64,000 nucleotides of DNA, taken from positions 1 to 64,000 of the forward strand of contig NZ_BPFA01000022.1 in the NCBI RefSeq assembly GCF_019655055.1, written 5' to 3'. Made by a program: the position numbers and the translations under genes. Origin of the DNA: Shewanella sp. MBTL60-112-B2 (GTDB taxonomy: Bacteria; Pseudomonadota; Gammaproteobacteria; Enterobacterales; Shewanellaceae). Under the pieces are notes generated by a model. The model had not been told where the DNA came from. It was given only the letters and a program-made list of their open reading frames with translations, and did no database searches. The number at the start of each line of letters is the position of its first letter. Position 1 is the first letter of the stretch. This document shows positions 43,574 through 54,444 of this stretch, one piece after another.

Positions 43574-43936
43574 ATGCAAGTGACTAGCTATACCTTTACG
43601 CGGGAGTTACGTTTGTTAACTCCCGCGCAATTTAAATCTGTATTTACCAAACCTATCAAAGCGTCCTCCGCTGAAATAACCTTACTTGCAATTCCTAATT
43701 CTGAACAACATCCTCGTTTAGGACTAACTGTTGCCAAGCGTTATGTCAAAAAAGCAAACCAACGTAACCGTATTAAACGCATAATTAGAGATAATTTCCG
43801 TTTACACCAGCATGATCTACCCGCTGTGGATATCGTTGTGCTTGTAAGAAATGGCGTGCTTGATATGGAAAACGCAGAACTCAAAAACTTAGTAGAAAAG
43901 CTATGGCGAAAACTCTCTCGCCGTTACAATGGCTAG
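43574..43936 (+). CDS. rnpA: ribonuclease P protein component
   Basis: Protein cofactor of RNase P for tRNA 5' maturation. The 120-residue protein has [38 protein letters not shown] (the RNR signature) and a basic C-terminus. The start is the ATG at 43574 or the GTG two codons later. Its 3' end overlaps yidD by 34 nt in another frame. Confidence 0.97.
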   Translation: MQVTSYTFTRELRLLTPAQFKSVFTKPIKASSAEITLLAIPNSEQHPRLGLTVAKRYVKKANQRNRIKRIIRDNFRLHQHDLPAVDIVVLVRNGVLDMENAELKNLVEKLWRKLSRRYNG

Positions 43937-44157
43937 CGACTACGATTATTCGTGGTTACCAACTACTCATAAGCCCCATGCTGGGGCCTCGTTGTAGGTT
44001 CAATCCAACGTGTTCACATTACGCAATCGAAGCAATTCGGTTGCATGGAGTGGTGAAAGGGTGTTGGTTTGCAGGTAAACGCATATTAAGATGTCACCCT
44101 TTACATCCGGGCGGTGAAGACCCCGTCCCTAACAAAAAACATAGGTGCGATAAATAG
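43903..44157 (+). CDS. yidD: membrane protein insertion efficiency factor YidD
   Basis: An 84-residue protein with the family signature [23 protein letters not shown] and [14 protein letters not shown]. YidD lies at the inner face of the membrane through an amphipathic helix and assists YidC-dependent insertion. It overlaps the end of rnpA and ends 3 nt before yidC. Confidence 0.96.
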   Translation: MAKTLSPLQWLATTIIRGYQLLISPMLGPRCRFNPTCSHYAIEAIRLHGVVKGCWFAGKRILRCHPLHPGGEDPVPNKKHRCDK

Positions 44158-44160
44158 GTT

Positions 44161-45798
44161 ATGGAATCTCAACGCAATATATTGCTGATCGGTTTGCTGT
44201 TTGTCAGCTTCCTACTGTGGCAACAGTGGCAAGCAGATAAAGCTCCTCAACCGGTAGCAGCAGCTCAAACACAATCTTCTATCCCTGCTTCTACGGTTGC
44301 TGACGCTCATAGCTCAGACGTACCTGATGCCGATTCATCTTTACCGGAAACGGTTACTGCATCAAAAGAGCTAATCACAGTTATTACTGACCAACTAGAA
44401 ATCAAAATTGATCCAGTTGGCGGCGATATTGTTTACTCAGCCCTACTTGCTCATAAACTTGAAGAAAATGGTGATGATCCATTCGTTCTTCTAGAGCAGA
44501 CAAACGATATCTATTACATCGCACAAAGTGGCCTTATTGGTCGTGACGGTATCGACAGCAGTGTTAAAGGTCGTGCCCACTTTGACAGCGCTTCACGTGA
44601 ATACACACTAGCAAATGGCCAAGACACACTAAATGTGCCTTTGACTTACGTTAGTGATAAAGGCGTGGCTTACACTAAAATCTTTACCTTCACCCGTGGT
44701 AAATACAACATTGCTGTTGATTACAAAATCAACAACACTTCTGATGCGCAGCTTCAAGTTCAAATGTATGGACAAATTAAGCACAGCATTAAGAAGAGCG
44801 AAAGCAGCATGATGATGCCTACTTACCGTGGTGCAGCATTCTCAACTGCAGATATTCGCTACGAAAAGTATAGCTTTGACGACATGGCCGATAAGAATCT
44901 AGATGATTCTACGCTTGGTGGCTGGGTTGCTATGCTGCAGCATTACTTCGTATCTGCATGGGTACCGCCTGCACAAGATAAAAACATTATCTTTTCAAGC
45001 ATTAGTGCTGGTGGTTTAGCTAATATCGGCTTCCGTGGTGCACTATATGATATCGCACCAGGTACAGAACAAAGCATTAAAGCTGAATTCTATGTTGGTC
45101 CTAAAGATCAAGAAGCTCTTTCAAAGCTTTCTCCATCACTAAACCTAGTAGTTGATTATGGTTTCCTTTGGTGGTTAGCAGTTCCTATCTACAAACTATT
45201 GATGTTCTTCCAATCAATCGTTGGTAACTGGGGTATCGCTATTATCCTAATCACTCTGACTGTTCGTGGTATGTTATATCCGCTAACGAAAGCGCAATAC
45301 ACCTCTATGGCGAAAATGCGTAATCTACAGCCTAAGCTTGCCGAGCTAAAAGAGCGTTTTGGTGATGACCGTCAGAAGATGGGTCAAGCTATGATGGAGT
45401 TGTACAAGAAAGAGAAAGTTAACCCTATGGGTGGCTGTCTACCAATCTTGCTACAGATGCCAATCTTCATCGCGCTATACTGGGTTTTACTAGAAAGTGT
45501 TGAATTGCGTCATGCGCCATTCATGCTTTGGATTACTGACTTGTCAGTACAAGATCCATACTATGTATTGCCAATCCTAATGGGTATCTCGATGTTCATT
45601 ATGCAGAAGATGCAGCCAATGGCACCGACTATGGACCCAATGCAAGTTAAGATGATGCAGTGGATGCCAGTAATCTTTACCGTATTCTTCCTATGGTTCC
45701 CAGCAGGTCTGGTTCTATACTGGTTGGTAGGTAACTTAGTAGCGATTACCCAGCAGAAAATTATCTATGCGGGTCTAGAGAAAAAAGGGTTAAAATAA
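44161..45798 (+). CDS. yidC: membrane protein insertase YidC
   Basis: A 545-residue Oxa1/YidC/Alb3 insertase. It has an N-terminal membrane segment ([16 protein letters not shown]), a large periplasmic domain (about 60-330), and the conserved core of five membrane segments with [18 protein letters not shown] and the [20 protein letters not shown] block. It is the last gene before a strong terminator. Confidence 0.98.
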   Translation: MESQRNILLIGLLFVSFLLWQQWQADKAPQPVAAAQTQSSIPASTVADAHSSDVPDADSSLPETVTASKELITVITDQLEIKIDPVGGDIVYSALLAHKLEENGDDPFVLLEQTNDIYYIAQSGLIGRDGIDSSVKGRAHFDSASREYTLANGQDTLNVPLTYVSDKGVAYTKIFTFTRGKYNIAVDYKINNTSDAQLQVQMYGQIKHSIKKSESSMMMPTYRGAAFSTADIRYEKYSFDDMADKNLDDSTLGGWVAMLQHYFVSAWVPPAQDKNIIFSSISAGGLANIGFRGALYDIAPGTEQSIKAEFYVGPKDQEALSKLSPSLNLVVDYGFLWWLAVPIYKLLMFFQSIVGNWGIAIILITLTVRGMLYPLTKAQYTSMAKMRNLQPKLAELKERFGDDRQKMGQAMMELYKKEKVNPMGGCLPILLQMPIFIALYWVLLESVELRHAPFMLWITDLSVQDPYYVLPILMGISMFIMQKMQPMAPTMDPMQVKMMQWMPVIFTVFFLWFPAGLVLYWLVGNLVAITQQKIIYAGLEKKGLK

Positions 45799-45816
45799 CC
45801 TTTAGCTCTGACTAAC

Positions 45817-45853
45817 AAAAAGCGGTCAATACTGAGTATTGACCGCTTTTTTG
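45817..45853 (+). terminator. rho-independent terminator after yidC
   Basis: A long stem (AAAAGCGGTCAATAC-type arm with its complement) with a 3-nt loop and a T-run, 19 nt after yidC. Confidence 0.92.
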
Positions 45854-45922
45854 CTTTCTATGTAGAGACCATATTTTTAACTTCACTCTAAACACCTGAA
45901 AATCAAATTAGGAAACACAGTA

Positions 45923-47284
45923 ATGAATACAGATACTATCGTGGCACAAGCGACCGCTCCTGGACGTGGTGGCGTAGGTATTATTCGCGTATCTGGCGAC
46001 TTAGCGAGTAATGTTGCTATGGCCGTTTTAGGGCACATCCCTAAAACCCGTTACGCCGATTACTGTGATTTTAAAGATGACGTAGGTGAAGTCATTGACC
46101 AAGGTATAGCGTTATTTTTTAAAGGCCCTAATTCATTTACCGGTGAAGACGTACTAGAGCTTCAAGGTCATGGCGGCCAAATCGTACTGGATATGCTGAT
46201 AAAGCGTGTTATGGAAGTCGACGGTTTGCGTATAGCCAAGCCTGGTGAATTCAGTGAACAAGCCTTTATGAACGACAAGCTTGACCTAACTCAAGCAGAG
46301 GCTATTGCCGACCTAATTGATGCCACTAGTGAACAGGCCGCCAAAAGCGCTCTAAACTCACTTCAGGGTGAATTCTCTACCCAGATACATGATCTGGTAG
46401 AAAAGGTCACAAACTTGCGTTTATACGTCGAGGCTGCAATTGATTTCCCTGATGAAGAAGTCGATTTTCTATCAGATGGAAAAATTGCCGCCTCTTTAAA
46501 TGGCATTATAGGCAAACTCGATGGCGTTCAAGCCAGTGCCAAACAAGGCTCTATTATCCGCGAAGGCATGAAAGTAGTGATTGCGGGTCGTCCTAATGCC
46601 GGTAAGTCGAGCCTACTTAATGCCTTAGCTGGCAAAGAATCAGCCATTGTCACTGAAATAGCTGGAACCACACGTGATGTATTACGTGAACATATCCATT
46701 TAGATGGTATGCCATTACACATTATTGATACCGCGGGTTTGCGTGATACAGTCGATACAGTAGAGAAAATTGGTATAGAGCGCGCTTGGGACGAGATAAA
46801 AACAGCCGATCGCGTGCTGTTTATGGTTGATGGCACCACAACTGCAGCAGTGGATCCTCATGAAATCTGGCCAGACTTTATCGATCGTCTCCCTAATAAC
46901 TTAGGTGTAACGGTTGTACGCAACAAAGCCGATCTAACAGGTGAAGATCTTGCGGTGACTCAAGAGGCAGGCCATAGCGTTTATCGCATTTCAGCTAAAA
47001 CAGGTTTAGGGGTAGAAGATCTAAAACAACACCTTAAATCACTAATGGGTTACCAGAGTAACCTTGAAGGTGGTTTTATCGCTCGCCGTCGTCACTTAGA
47101 AGCCTTAGATTTAGCAAGCAGCCACCTAATGCTAGGTAAAGAACAGTTAGAAGTGTATCAAGCAGGTGAATTACTGGCTGAAGAGTTACGCATGTGCCAA
47201 ATGGCGCTTTCTGAGATCACCGGCAAGTTCACTTCTGATGATCTTCTTGGCAAGATCTTTAGCTCATTCTGTATTGGTAAGTAG
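45923..47284 (+). CDS. mnmE: tRNA modification GTPase MnmE
   Basis: With MnmG it forms the cmnm5U34 modification on wobble uridine. The 453-residue protein has an N-terminal folate-binding domain ([21 protein letters not shown]), a G domain with [16 protein letters not shown], the DTAGLR switch and NKAD, and the C-terminal FCIGK motif with its essential Cys. MnmG is encoded 4.5 kb downstream. Confidence 0.98.
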   Translation: MNTDTIVAQATAPGRGGVGIIRVSGDLASNVAMAVLGHIPKTRYADYCDFKDDVGEVIDQGIALFFKGPNSFTGEDVLELQGHGGQIVLDMLIKRVMEVDGLRIAKPGEFSEQAFMNDKLDLTQAEAIADLIDATSEQAAKSALNSLQGEFSTQIHDLVEKVTNLRLYVEAAIDFPDEEVDFLSDGKIAASLNGIIGKLDGVQASAKQGSIIREGMKVVIAGRPNAGKSSLLNALAGKESAIVTEIAGTTRDVLREHIHLDGMPLHIIDTAGLRDTVDTVEKIGIERAWDEIKTADRVLFMVDGTTTAAVDPHEIWPDFIDRLPNNLGVTVVRNKADLTGEDLAVTQEAGHSVYRISAKTGLGVEDLKQHLKSLMGYQSNLEGGFIARRRHLEALDLASSHLMLGKEQLEVYQAGELLAEELRMCQMALSEITGKFTSDDLLGKIFSSFCIGK

Positions 47285-47315
47285 AACCGCCCAAATTAAG
47301 AACAATTCAACAAAA

Positions 47316-47353
47316 TAAAAAGCCACAGCAGACTTTACTGCTGTGGCTTTTTG
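47316..47353 (+). terminator. rho-independent terminator after mnmE
   Basis: The stem AAAAAGCCACAGCAG with its exact complement, a 6-nt loop and a T-run. Confidence 0.92.
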
Positions 47354-47367
47354 TTTATCTAAATAAC

Positions 47368-47627
47368 GATCATGTTGCAGATAAGATCCGTAATGATCAA
47401 AAGCAGAAAAACAATGATCGAGATCACCAAAGATGAGATAAGTATCAACAGAGATATCAACAAGCAGTATGGATCTGTGGACAGATCTAAACCGAACAAG
47501 CAAACCAACACCAAGCTATTGATTTTAAATTAATTTAATTAAACACAAATAAGATCTTGAATGACATTTTTAGTAAAAAAATTGATCTTAATAGATAAGT
47601 TATACTCAGAAAAAACAGTAAGTGATC
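47368..47627. other. GATC-rich noncoding stretch after mnmE
   Basis: Ten GATC sites occur in 260 bp of A/T-rich noncoding DNA, far above the about one expected by chance. There is a one-mismatch DnaA box (TTATACTCA, about 47600). The wider gap 47354-48009 has no convincing gene. Confidence 0.6.
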
Positions 47628-47916
47628 GCGCTTTTATTTAACTCTCAATTTGCAAGCTATATAGCCAGTAAGGACTGCTTGAAAATCGACTTTCCCTAAG
47701 CCCTTATTTTGACTTTCTCAGACTATAGCTCGCAGAAAACGAATGTATCACCACATAATTCAAAGTAAGTAATAGCGTTATCAGCCCGTTCCCCCAAAAA
47801 TACAGGAAACAGCTAAGACTCAAACTTTAAGTTTTATCAGACACTTGCAACTAAGTAACACGATAAAGAAAAGCAATATTTAAACCCAGAGCATCAAAAG
47901 CAGTATCTTGCACCTT

Positions 47917-47932
47917 AGTTCCACGTGAAACC
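47917..47932. promoter_or_regulatory. degenerate parS-like sequence
   Basis: AGTTCCACGTGAAACC keeps the CCACGTG core of parS with three mismatches to the 16-mer found elsewhere in the window. It is noncoding and 3.7 kb from oriC. Confidence 0.4.
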
Positions 47933-48009
47933 ATATTCAATTTAAGCTTTTACTTATACAAAGGTGTTTGAGTCATGATTCAAACACACCAACATAAGCA
48001 AATATTTGA

Positions 48010-48540
48010 TTAGCAACCAGAATCTACAATTTCAAAAACAGGCGGCGTAGTTGGACTGGTAGCCTCGGTATACTTAAGGTAGCAAAGATCACCACTATAC
48101 TTTTTAGTCTGAGTCATAAACCGAATGAAATTATCATCTCCGATATTATGAAAATACCAATCACCGGGCTCATCATCATTAAAAGCTGAGTCGGTAAAGG
48201 TAGCCATAATTAAAATACTCCAAGCTTTCTTAGAGTCTGCCGCAGGATAACCGTAAGCTAGATGAATTTTTTGACCATCAATAATAATCACATTTTCGTC
48301 ATCAGTCTCTTTGTTAGCATCTTCCCCGGGCTTATTTTGCAACCCCAGCAATACCGATTTTGGATAAAGCACACTCATAGCGCCATGCATCTCCCCCTTA
48401 AGACCTTTCAAAGAAGAGATCCTTGCATCAGATTGAAGCTCGATAAAACGCGGAATAGCGACAACACTAAGTATGGCTAAAATAATAATGACTACAACTA
48501 ACTCAATTAGAGTAAAACCATTTTTTCGCATAAAATTCAT
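48010..48540 (-). CDS. type IV prepilin-like protein
   Basis: A 176-residue protein with a class III signal (RKNG^FTLIELVVVIIILAILSVVAIPRFIEL). The prepilin peptidase site before Phe and Glu5 are intact. The C-terminal globular domain has a Cys pair (DLCYLK ... SGC). It resembles MSHA/type II secretion pseudopilins, but no pilus assembly genes are adjacent. The frame opens further upstream at a TTG. The ATG at 48540 is chosen, with 48531 also possible, and neither has a strong ribosome site. Base composition and isolation suggest an accessory gene. Confidence 0.8.
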   Translation of the reverse strand: MNFMRKNGFTLIELVVVIIILAILSVVAIPRFIELQSDARISSLKGLKGEMHGAMSVLYPKSVLLGLQNKPGEDANKETDDENVIIIDGQKIHLAYGYPAADSKKAWSILIMATFTDSAFNDDEPGDWYFHNIGDDNFIRFMTQTKKYSGDLCYLKYTEATSPTTPPVFEIVDSGC

Positions 48541-48841
48541 CGTTTTATTTAACATTGCTGGAACAGTATTATATTGAATTTTCAAACATTATGAAATGAA
48601 TACAGCTCAAGTATTTTAAAGTTGTAGCGCCCACTTTCTCACCATCTAAAGTTAATAAATTGCCAGCTGTAAGCCTATAGCAGTTAATAATAACAAGCAG
48701 TTTGCTGAACTAATTATTCAAGCGTAAATAAAGTCTGCCAATCGAGTCACTACTTTTACAAGCTGTATCACTTTCATTCCGATTCGATCGCTGTAAAATC
48801 CGCGCCTTGTTTTATTACCAAATACCCACACAGCGTAATTT

Positions 48842-49486
48842 ATGATGATCGATCTAGCTTTACTCCCACTGTATTTAACTACAGTCATCGCTCTACTACT
48901 GATCCCTGGACCAGACATGCTACTGATTGCTAGTTCAAGCTTAAGCTATGGCCGTAAAGTTGGCGTGTATGCCAGTTTTGGGAATGCAACTTCAGGACTA
49001 ATATTGACGCTACTAGCAGCGATGGGAGTTTCAGCTATTATCGCCATGAACCCGATGGCTCTTGAAGTATTGAGAGTGTTAGGTGGTGCCTACCTACTAA
49101 AGATGGGCTGGGACTGTATTCGCAGCTCAGCAGCTGAAGCACCTGAAATTGAACAGCAAAATAATCTAGCCAAACTATTATATCGACGAGCAGTAGTCAG
49201 TAATCTACTAAACCCTAAAGCATTGATATTTTTCGTGCTGTTTTTACCTCAGTTTGTTTCAACCCAATTAACAGCGAGCTCCGGTGAGCAGATGCTAGCG
49301 CTTGGTTTATTACTTAATGTGATGGGATTAGCCTTCAACCTATTGCTAGTAGCCCTAGTGGGCTCAGTTGGAAAGCCACTACTAAAAAATGAGAAATTCA
49401 GAACTTATCAAAACAAGTTTATGGGTGTGATCTTCTTTGTTCTTGCTATTTGGTTACTCGCTTCTCAAGTTCAAAATATTAGCTAA
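48842..49486 (+). CDS. LysE/RhtB family amino-acid exporter
   Basis: A 214-residue inner-membrane protein with about six hydrophobic segments. The LysE-family signature is IPGPDMLLIASSSLSYGRKVGVYASFGNAT near residue 20-50, followed by YLLKMGWDCIRSS and NLLNPKALIFFVLFLPQF. It probably exports an amino acid, but the substrate cannot be read from the sequence. It is a single gene ending at a terminator. The 301 bp upstream (48541-48841) show nothing I can name. Confidence 0.92.
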   Translation: MMIDLALLPLYLTTVIALLLIPGPDMLLIASSSLSYGRKVGVYASFGNATSGLILTLLAAMGVSAIIAMNPMALEVLRVLGGAYLLKMGWDCIRSSAAEAPEIEQQNNLAKLLYRRAVVSNLLNPKALIFFVLFLPQFVSTQLTASSGEQMLALGLLLNVMGLAFNLLLVALVGSVGKPLLKNEKFRTYQNKFMGVIFFVLAIWLLASQVQNIS

Positions 49487-49503
49487 CCAATAAGACTTGC
49501 AAT

Positions 49504-49531
49504 AAAAAAGCGGAGACTAATCTCCGCTTTT
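49504..49531. terminator. bidirectional terminator
   Basis: The stem AAAAGCGGAGA / TCTCCGCTTTT with a CTAA loop, between the convergent exporter and nucleoside hydrolase genes. Confidence 0.88.
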
Positions 49532-49556
49532 CAAAATGATACCTTCTAAAGGCTAT

Positions 49557-50528
49557 CTATTTACGATGACCGTATTCAATAATAGTCTCACGATACAGCT
49601 TTAATAGCGCTTTATCTCTAACCCCGACCCCAACCTTTTGAACAGGCTTATTTCCCCAGTCATCATGTTGATACTTACGCTCGTCAAATTTCTGAATTGT
49701 TAGTCCTTCAGCAGGTCCATCCGTTACCACACGAATAGCCCCCTCGCGTAACGTAAATAAGCTTGGATCGATAACATAGGCAATGGCTGATGGATCATGC
49801 ACATGACAACCTTCTAAACCGACTTTTTCTGAGTAAAACTTAAGATAATAACGGCTAATGTCCCAGATAAACTGGCCAACTTCAGCGGCGTCATCTCTTA
49901 GCTGATCAAGATATTCTTTACTAAAGAAGCTTTCCTCTGTCACATCTAAACCAATAACTACCACAGGCCATGGCGCTGTGAAAACCATATCAGCGGCATG
50001 CGGATCATCATGAATGTTGGCCTCGGCATAAGGCGTCACATTGCCACGGTGATCGTTCATACCAAACGCGCCCCCCATTACAACGACTTCTTTAACTAAG
50101 CCTGCTATCTCTGGCGCAGCTTCTAATGCTAAAGCCAAGTTAGTTAAAGGACCTACGGCGACCAAGGTAATTTCGCCCGGTTCAGCTTTAACCGAGTCAA
50201 TAATATATTGATAAGCTGGTCGAGGATCGGCAGTAACAGCCAGATCGGTTGGTGCGTGTACGTCACCAAAACCTGTTTCACCATGAACTACCACTGTAGG
50301 TCCAACAGGATCACGAACAATAGGCTTATCAGCCCCCTGAGCGATATCGGCATTAAAGCCATACTTCTGCTTTAAAAATAAAGCATTACGAGTACCATTC
50401 TCGATAGTCGCGTTACCATAGACTGTTGTAATAGCTTTTAGATCAATTGCAGGGTGTGCCTCTGCAAACAAAATTGCCATCGCATCGTCAATCCCCGGAT
50501 CTGAGTCGAGAATTATTTTACTTATCAT
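49557..50528 (-). CDS. inosine-uridine type nucleoside hydrolase
   Basis: A 323-residue calcium-dependent N-ribohydrolase. The ligand motif DSDPGIDDAMAI (about 8-19) is complete, with VYGNATIENGTRNAL, VAVGPLTNLALAL, VVMGGAFGMNDHRGN and the AEANIHDDPHAADMV catalytic segment. It is probably used in nucleoside salvage; exact base specificity is unknown. It is a single gene. The 386-bp gap to mioC contains a small perfect hairpin (CGCTAAT-AGGG-ATTAGCG, about 50747-50765) and no gene. Confidence 0.94.
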   Translation of the reverse strand: MISKIILDSDPGIDDAMAILFAEAHPAIDLKAITTVYGNATIENGTRNALFLKQKYGFNADIAQGADKPIVRDPVGPTVVVHGETGFGDVHAPTDLAVTADPRPAYQYIIDSVKAEPGEITLVAVGPLTNLALALEAAPEIAGLVKEVVVMGGAFGMNDHRGNVTPYAEANIHDDPHAADMVFTAPWPVVVIGLDVTEESFFSKEYLDQLRDDAAEVGQFIWDISRYYLKFYSEKVGLEGCHVHDPSAIAYVIDPSLFTLREGAIRVVTDGPAEGLTIQKFDERKYQHDDWGNKPVQKVGVGVRDKALLKLYRETIIEYGHRK

Positions 50529-50914
50529 GTTGTTGAATCCTAATTATTACAGTCTATTTAGTGTAGGGAGACGATAAGATACCTTTATAAGCCATTGATT
50601 AACGTGATATAGATTTTAAGCCAAATAAACTCTCCCAAAACAAAGGCTAATTTCAATGAAAAATAAGTCCTGTTTAAATATAGCGGTCTATTTTTAGGTT
50701 AATAAACTAGAAAAAATCATATGTCATACCATTACAGATCGCTTTCCGCTAATAGGGATTAGCGCGAAGTTCACAGCAAAACAGCCGCTAATTTAGAGAT
50801 CATAAATAGGTTTTCACTTATGATGCATACAGGTTCTTAGCTGAAAATAGTGCACTATCTACAAAGATTTTCAGCCAAATCCCCCTTATTCGACAGTAAT
50901 TATTAGGACAGATC

Positions 50915-51355
50915 ATGGCAAAAATAGACATTTTAGTAGGCACCACACTAGGTAGTGCTGAGTATGTAGCGGACGAAATATCCGATCAATTAAGCGATTT
51001 GGGTCATGAAACTATGGTGCATCTTGGCGCAAATTTAGCCGAATTGAACCAAGAAGCACTCTGGTTAATCGTTTCTTCGACCCATGGAGCAGGCGATCTT
51101 CCTGATAATATAGTGCCATTTTTTGACGAGATCCAAGCAAAAAGCCCCGATCTAAGTCAGGTAAAATTCGCACTATGTGCCATTGGTGATTCAAGCTACG
51201 ACACTTTTTGCCAAGGCCCAGAAAAACTGGTCGATCTACTTATTCAATGCGGTGCACAAGTCTATGTGGATAAGATCCAGATCGATGTTCAATATGATCC
51301 AATTCCAGAAGAACCAGCACTAGCTTGGCTTAGCGGCTGGCAAGATCAACTTTAA
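50915..51355 (+). CDS. mioC: FMN-binding flavodoxin-like protein MioC
   Basis: A 146-residue short-chain flavodoxin. It has the phosphate loop GTTLGSAEYVAD (about 9-20), the SSTHGAGDLPDNI loop and the CAIGDSSYDTFC loop. In E. coli MioC is linked to biotin synthase electron transfer, and its gene flanks oriC. Here it is transcribed toward oriC, which begins right at its stop codon, so readthrough transcription could affect initiation. Confidence 0.95.
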   Translation: MAKIDILVGTTLGSAEYVADEISDQLSDLGHETMVHLGANLAELNQEALWLIVSSTHGAGDLPDNIVPFFDEIQAKSPDLSQVKFALCAIGDSSYDTFCQGPEKLVDLLIQCGAQVYVDKIQIDVQYDPIPEEPALAWLSGWQDQL

Positions 51356-51770
51356 GATCTTATATTCGATCATAACTAAGGTTTAACTTTTCAATAGCCC
51401 ACAGATTAGATCTAACTTATCCACATAAAACTCATCAATTTAATAAATATGTGGATAAGCTATTATTTTGATCTGATCAAACCCTGTATTAATTCACACC
51501 CGATCTGCTCAATGATCCACCTTGTGGATAAGTAGGCGATCTATCCCCAAGCTTAAGCCAGTTAGATCCCGATCAGATCACAAGATCGTTTTACTGTTAA
51601 GTACTGAATATAAAGAAGAAATAGAGTTATCCACCGAAAACAGCGATCCTAATAGTAAACATAATAAGAGATCTATATAAAGATCTTAAGATCTATTAAG
51701 GCGATCCACCCTGATCAAAACAAGCAAAATAGATCGTTCACCTTAAGCAAAGCAAATGCTAAAATGATCC
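51356..51770. other. oriC: chromosomal replication origin oriC
   Basis: Noncoding mioC-mnmG gap with twenty GATC sites (51356-51769). DnaA boxes TTATCCACA are at 51417-51425, 51450-51458 (minus) and 51523-51531 (minus), with a one-mismatch box TTATCCACC at 51627-51635. An A/T-rich segment with repeated AGATCT (about 51660-51700) resembles the unwinding region of E. coli oriC, and it lies on the mnmG side next to the variant box just as in E. coli. Location and layout are those of enterobacterial and Vibrio origins. Confidence 0.93.
51737..51765 (+). promoter_or_regulatory. putative mnmG promoter at the oriC edge
   Basis: TTCACC (51737-51742) and TAAAAT (51760-51765) with a 17-bp spacer, 48 bp before mnmG. 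A GATC overlaps the end of the -10 region, so methylation state or SeqA could influence it. Confidence 0.5.
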
Positions 51771-51812
51771 GCTCAGAAACTATTTATCCTTTTACGAATC
51801 GAAGGCTGTCGA

Positions 51813-53702
51813 ATGCAATTTCATGAACGGTTTGATGTAATTGTTGTTGGTGGTGGTCATGCTGGTACAGAAGCGGCTTTAGCTTCAGCCAGAATGGGCT
51901 CTAAAACACTCTTACTGACCCATAACATAGATACTTTAGGACAAATGTCCTGTAACCCTGCTATCGGCGGCATAGGTAAAGGACACTTGGTCAAAGAAAT
52001 TGATGCACTAGGCGGAGCAATGGCTGTTGCTACCGATTTTGCAGGTATTCAATTTCGTACATTGAACTCAAGTAAAGGGCCTGCCGTTCGTGCAACTCGT
52101 GCACAAGCGGATAGAGCACTTTATCGGCATAAGATCCAAGAGATCCTACAGCACCAAGCTAACCTACGTATTTTCCAACAGGCGGTAGACGATCTGGTTG
52201 TTGAAAATGGCAAAGTGATTGGTGTAGTGACACAGATGGGCCTAGCCTTCGAAGCACCAGCGGTAGTCTTAACGGCAGGTACATTCTTGGGTGGTAAGAT
52301 CCATATTGGACTTGAAAACTACAGCGGTGGTCGAGCAGGTGATCCACCAGCAATCGCGTTAGCTCATCGACTAAGAGAGCTACCAATTCGTGTTGGCCGT
52401 CTAAAAACCGGAACCCCACCACGAATCGACGCCAATACCATCGATTTTTCACAGATGGCAGAGCAAAAAGGCGATGATCCATTGCCAGTCATGTCTTTTA
52501 TCGGTGACGTAAACGATCATCCTGAACAGGTTTCTTGTCATATCACGCACACTAACGAGCGTACTCACGATATTATTCGTGGTGGATTAGACAGAAGCCC
52601 TATGTATTCAGGCGTTATCGAAGGTATTGGTCCACGCTACTGCCCTTCTATCGAAGATAAAGTTAATCGCTTTGCAGATAAAACATCGCATCAGATCTTT
52701 ATTGAGCCTGAAGGATTAAATACCACGGAAATATATCCAAATGGTATTTCAACTAGCTTACCGTTTGATGTTCAGTTGAACTTAGTTCGCTCAATCAAGG
52801 GCATGGAAAACGCAGAGATCATGCGTCCTGGCTATGCGATTGAGTATGATTATTTTGATCCTCGCGATCTTAAGAACTCATTAGAAACTAAAACCATTGC
52901 AGGTTTATTCTTTGCTGGACAGATCAACGGCACAACAGGTTACGAAGAAGCTGGTGCGCAAGGTTTGTTAGCTGGTATGAATGCTTCGTTACAGGTACAA
53001 GGCAAAGAAGCTTGGTGTCCACGTCGCGATCAGGCCTACCTTGGTGTACTGGTTGATGATCTATCGACTTTAGGTACTAAAGAACCGTACCGCATGTTTA
53101 CCAGCCGAGCTGAATATCGCTTGTTACTACGTGAGGATAACGCGGATCTACGATTAACAGAGAAAGGTCGTGAATTAGGATTAGTTGATGACAAGCGCTG
53201 GGCTTTGTTCAGTGAAAAAATGGAGTCAATTGAAACTGAATTACAACGTCTTCGTAGCCAGTGGGTTCATCCTAATTCACCTTTGGTGGAAGCGTTGAAT
53301 CCGCATTTGAATACGCCTATCACTCGTGAAGCGACCTTTGAAGACTTGTTGCGTCGACCAGAAATGGATTATCCGAAACTGATGTCAATTGACGGTTTTG
53401 GCCCATCACTAGAAGATCAACGCGCTGCAGAGCAGGTGCAGATCCAAGTGAAATACTCTGGTTATATTCAACGCCAGCAAGGTGAAATTGACAAAGCGAT
53501 TCGTCATGAAACCACTCTGCTACCGTTAGATCTTGATTACCAAGAAGTACCGGGGTTATCTAACGAAGTCATCGCTAAGATGAACGAACATAAACCGGAA
53601 ACAATTGGCCAAGCCTCACGTATTTCTGGTATGACTCCAGCTGCTATTTCTATTTTGCTGGTTCATCTTAAAAAACGTGGTTTACTGCGTAAAAGCGCTT
53701 AG
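51813..53702 (+). CDS. mnmG: tRNA uridine-5-carboxymethylaminomethyl modification enzyme MnmG
   Basis: FAD-dependent partner of MnmE (GidA). At 629 residues it has the dinucleotide loop [19 protein letters not shown], the signature [22 protein letters not shown] with a conserved Cys, [13 protein letters not shown] and [21 protein letters not shown], and a helical C-terminal domain for MnmE/tRNA binding. It is the first gene on the right of oriC. Confidence 0.98.
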   Translation: MQFHERFDVIVVGGGHAGTEAALASARMGSKTLLLTHNIDTLGQMSCNPAIGGIGKGHLVKEIDALGGAMAVATDFAGIQFRTLNSSKGPAVRATRAQADRALYRHKIQEILQHQANLRIFQQAVDDLVVENGKVIGVVTQMGLAFEAPAVVLTAGTFLGGKIHIGLENYSGGRAGDPPAIALAHRLRELPIRVGRLKTGTPPRIDANTIDFSQMAEQKGDDPLPVMSFIGDVNDHPEQVSCHITHTNERTHDIIRGGLDRSPMYSGVIEGIGPRYCPSIEDKVNRFADKTSHQIFIEPEGLNTTEIYPNGISTSLPFDVQLNLVRSIKGMENAEIMRPGYAIEYDYFDPRDLKNSLETKTIAGLFFAGQINGTTGYEEAGAQGLLAGMNASLQVQGKEAWCPRRDQAYLGVLVDDLSTLGTKEPYRMFTSRAEYRLLLREDNADLRLTEKGRELGLVDDKRWALFSEKMESIETELQRLRSQWVHPNSPLVEALNPHLNTPITREATFEDLLRRPEMDYPKLMSIDGFGPSLEDQRAAEQVQIQVKYSGYIQRQQGEIDKAIRHETTLLPLDLDYQEVPGLSNEVIAKMNEHKPETIGQASRISGMTPAAISILLVHLKKRGLLRKSA

Positions 53703-53820
53703 TTCGCCACATATTCGGTAGTTTTGCATGATAAAGGGAAGCTTTGAGGCTTCCTTTCATCTTTTCTGCACTTCATAATACCGATTGATTTTTGATTCGC
53801 TTTATTTGAGGACACAAATT

Positions 53821-54444
53821 GTGTTATCTGCCCAATTAAATGATTATTTGGCCGAAGTTGGCCTGACTGCTACCGAGCAGCAAAAAAAGCAGCTTGTAGA
53901 CTTTGTTGGCATGCTCAATAAGTGGAACAAGGCATTTAACTTAACCTCAGTGCGTGATCCTGAGCAGATGTTAATTCGCCATATTATGGATAGCTTAGTC
54001 GTGTCGCCTCATCTAAAAGGATCGCGCTTTATTGATGTAGGCACGGGTCCTGGATTGCCAGGGATCCCGCTAGCGATCTTAAATCCTGATAAAGAATTTG
54101 TATTACTGGATAGCTTAGGTAAGCGTATCCGTTTTCAAAAGCAGGTACAGTTTGAGCTAGGAATTAATAATATTTCTTCAATAGAAAGCCGTGTTGAAGC
54201 TTACCAGCCTGAAGAACTATTTGATGGCGTATTGAGCCGCGCGTTTGCATCTATTCAAGATATGCTGCATTGGTGTCACCACCTACCGAAGGCTGATGGC
54301 TGTTTCTATGCCCTTAAGGGGCAATTAAGTGAAGAAGAGATGTCGCAAATGCCTGCTGGATTTGTAGTGACAGATACTATCGAACTTACAGTGCCTAAAC
54401 TTGATGAACAGCGCCATCTGCTGCGAGTTATCAAGCAAGACTAG
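53821..54444 (+). CDS. rsmG: 16S rRNA m7G527 methyltransferase
   Basis: SAM-dependent methylation of G527 (GidB). The 207-residue protein has [28 protein letters not shown], and the SAM loop [16 protein letters not shown]. The frame opens at 53785, but the GTG at 53821, after GAGGA, gives the E. coli length and N-terminus. It lies downstream of mnmG and upstream of parAB. Confidence 0.96.
   Translation: MLSAQLNDYLAEVGLTATEQQKKQLVDFVGMLNKWNKAFNLTSVRDPEQMLIRHIMDSLVVSPHLKGSRFIDVGTGPGLPGIPLAILNPDKEFVLLDSLGKRIRFQKQVQFELGINNISSIESRVEAYQPEELFDGVLSRAFASIQDMLHWCHHLPKADGCFYALKGQLSEEEMSQMPAGFVVTDTIELTVPKLDEQRHLLRVIKQD

Noticed and set aside
43903..43936. Overlap of rnpA and yidD reading frames as a possible unusual coding overlap
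   Set aside because: This overlap is widespread and conserved in bacteria.
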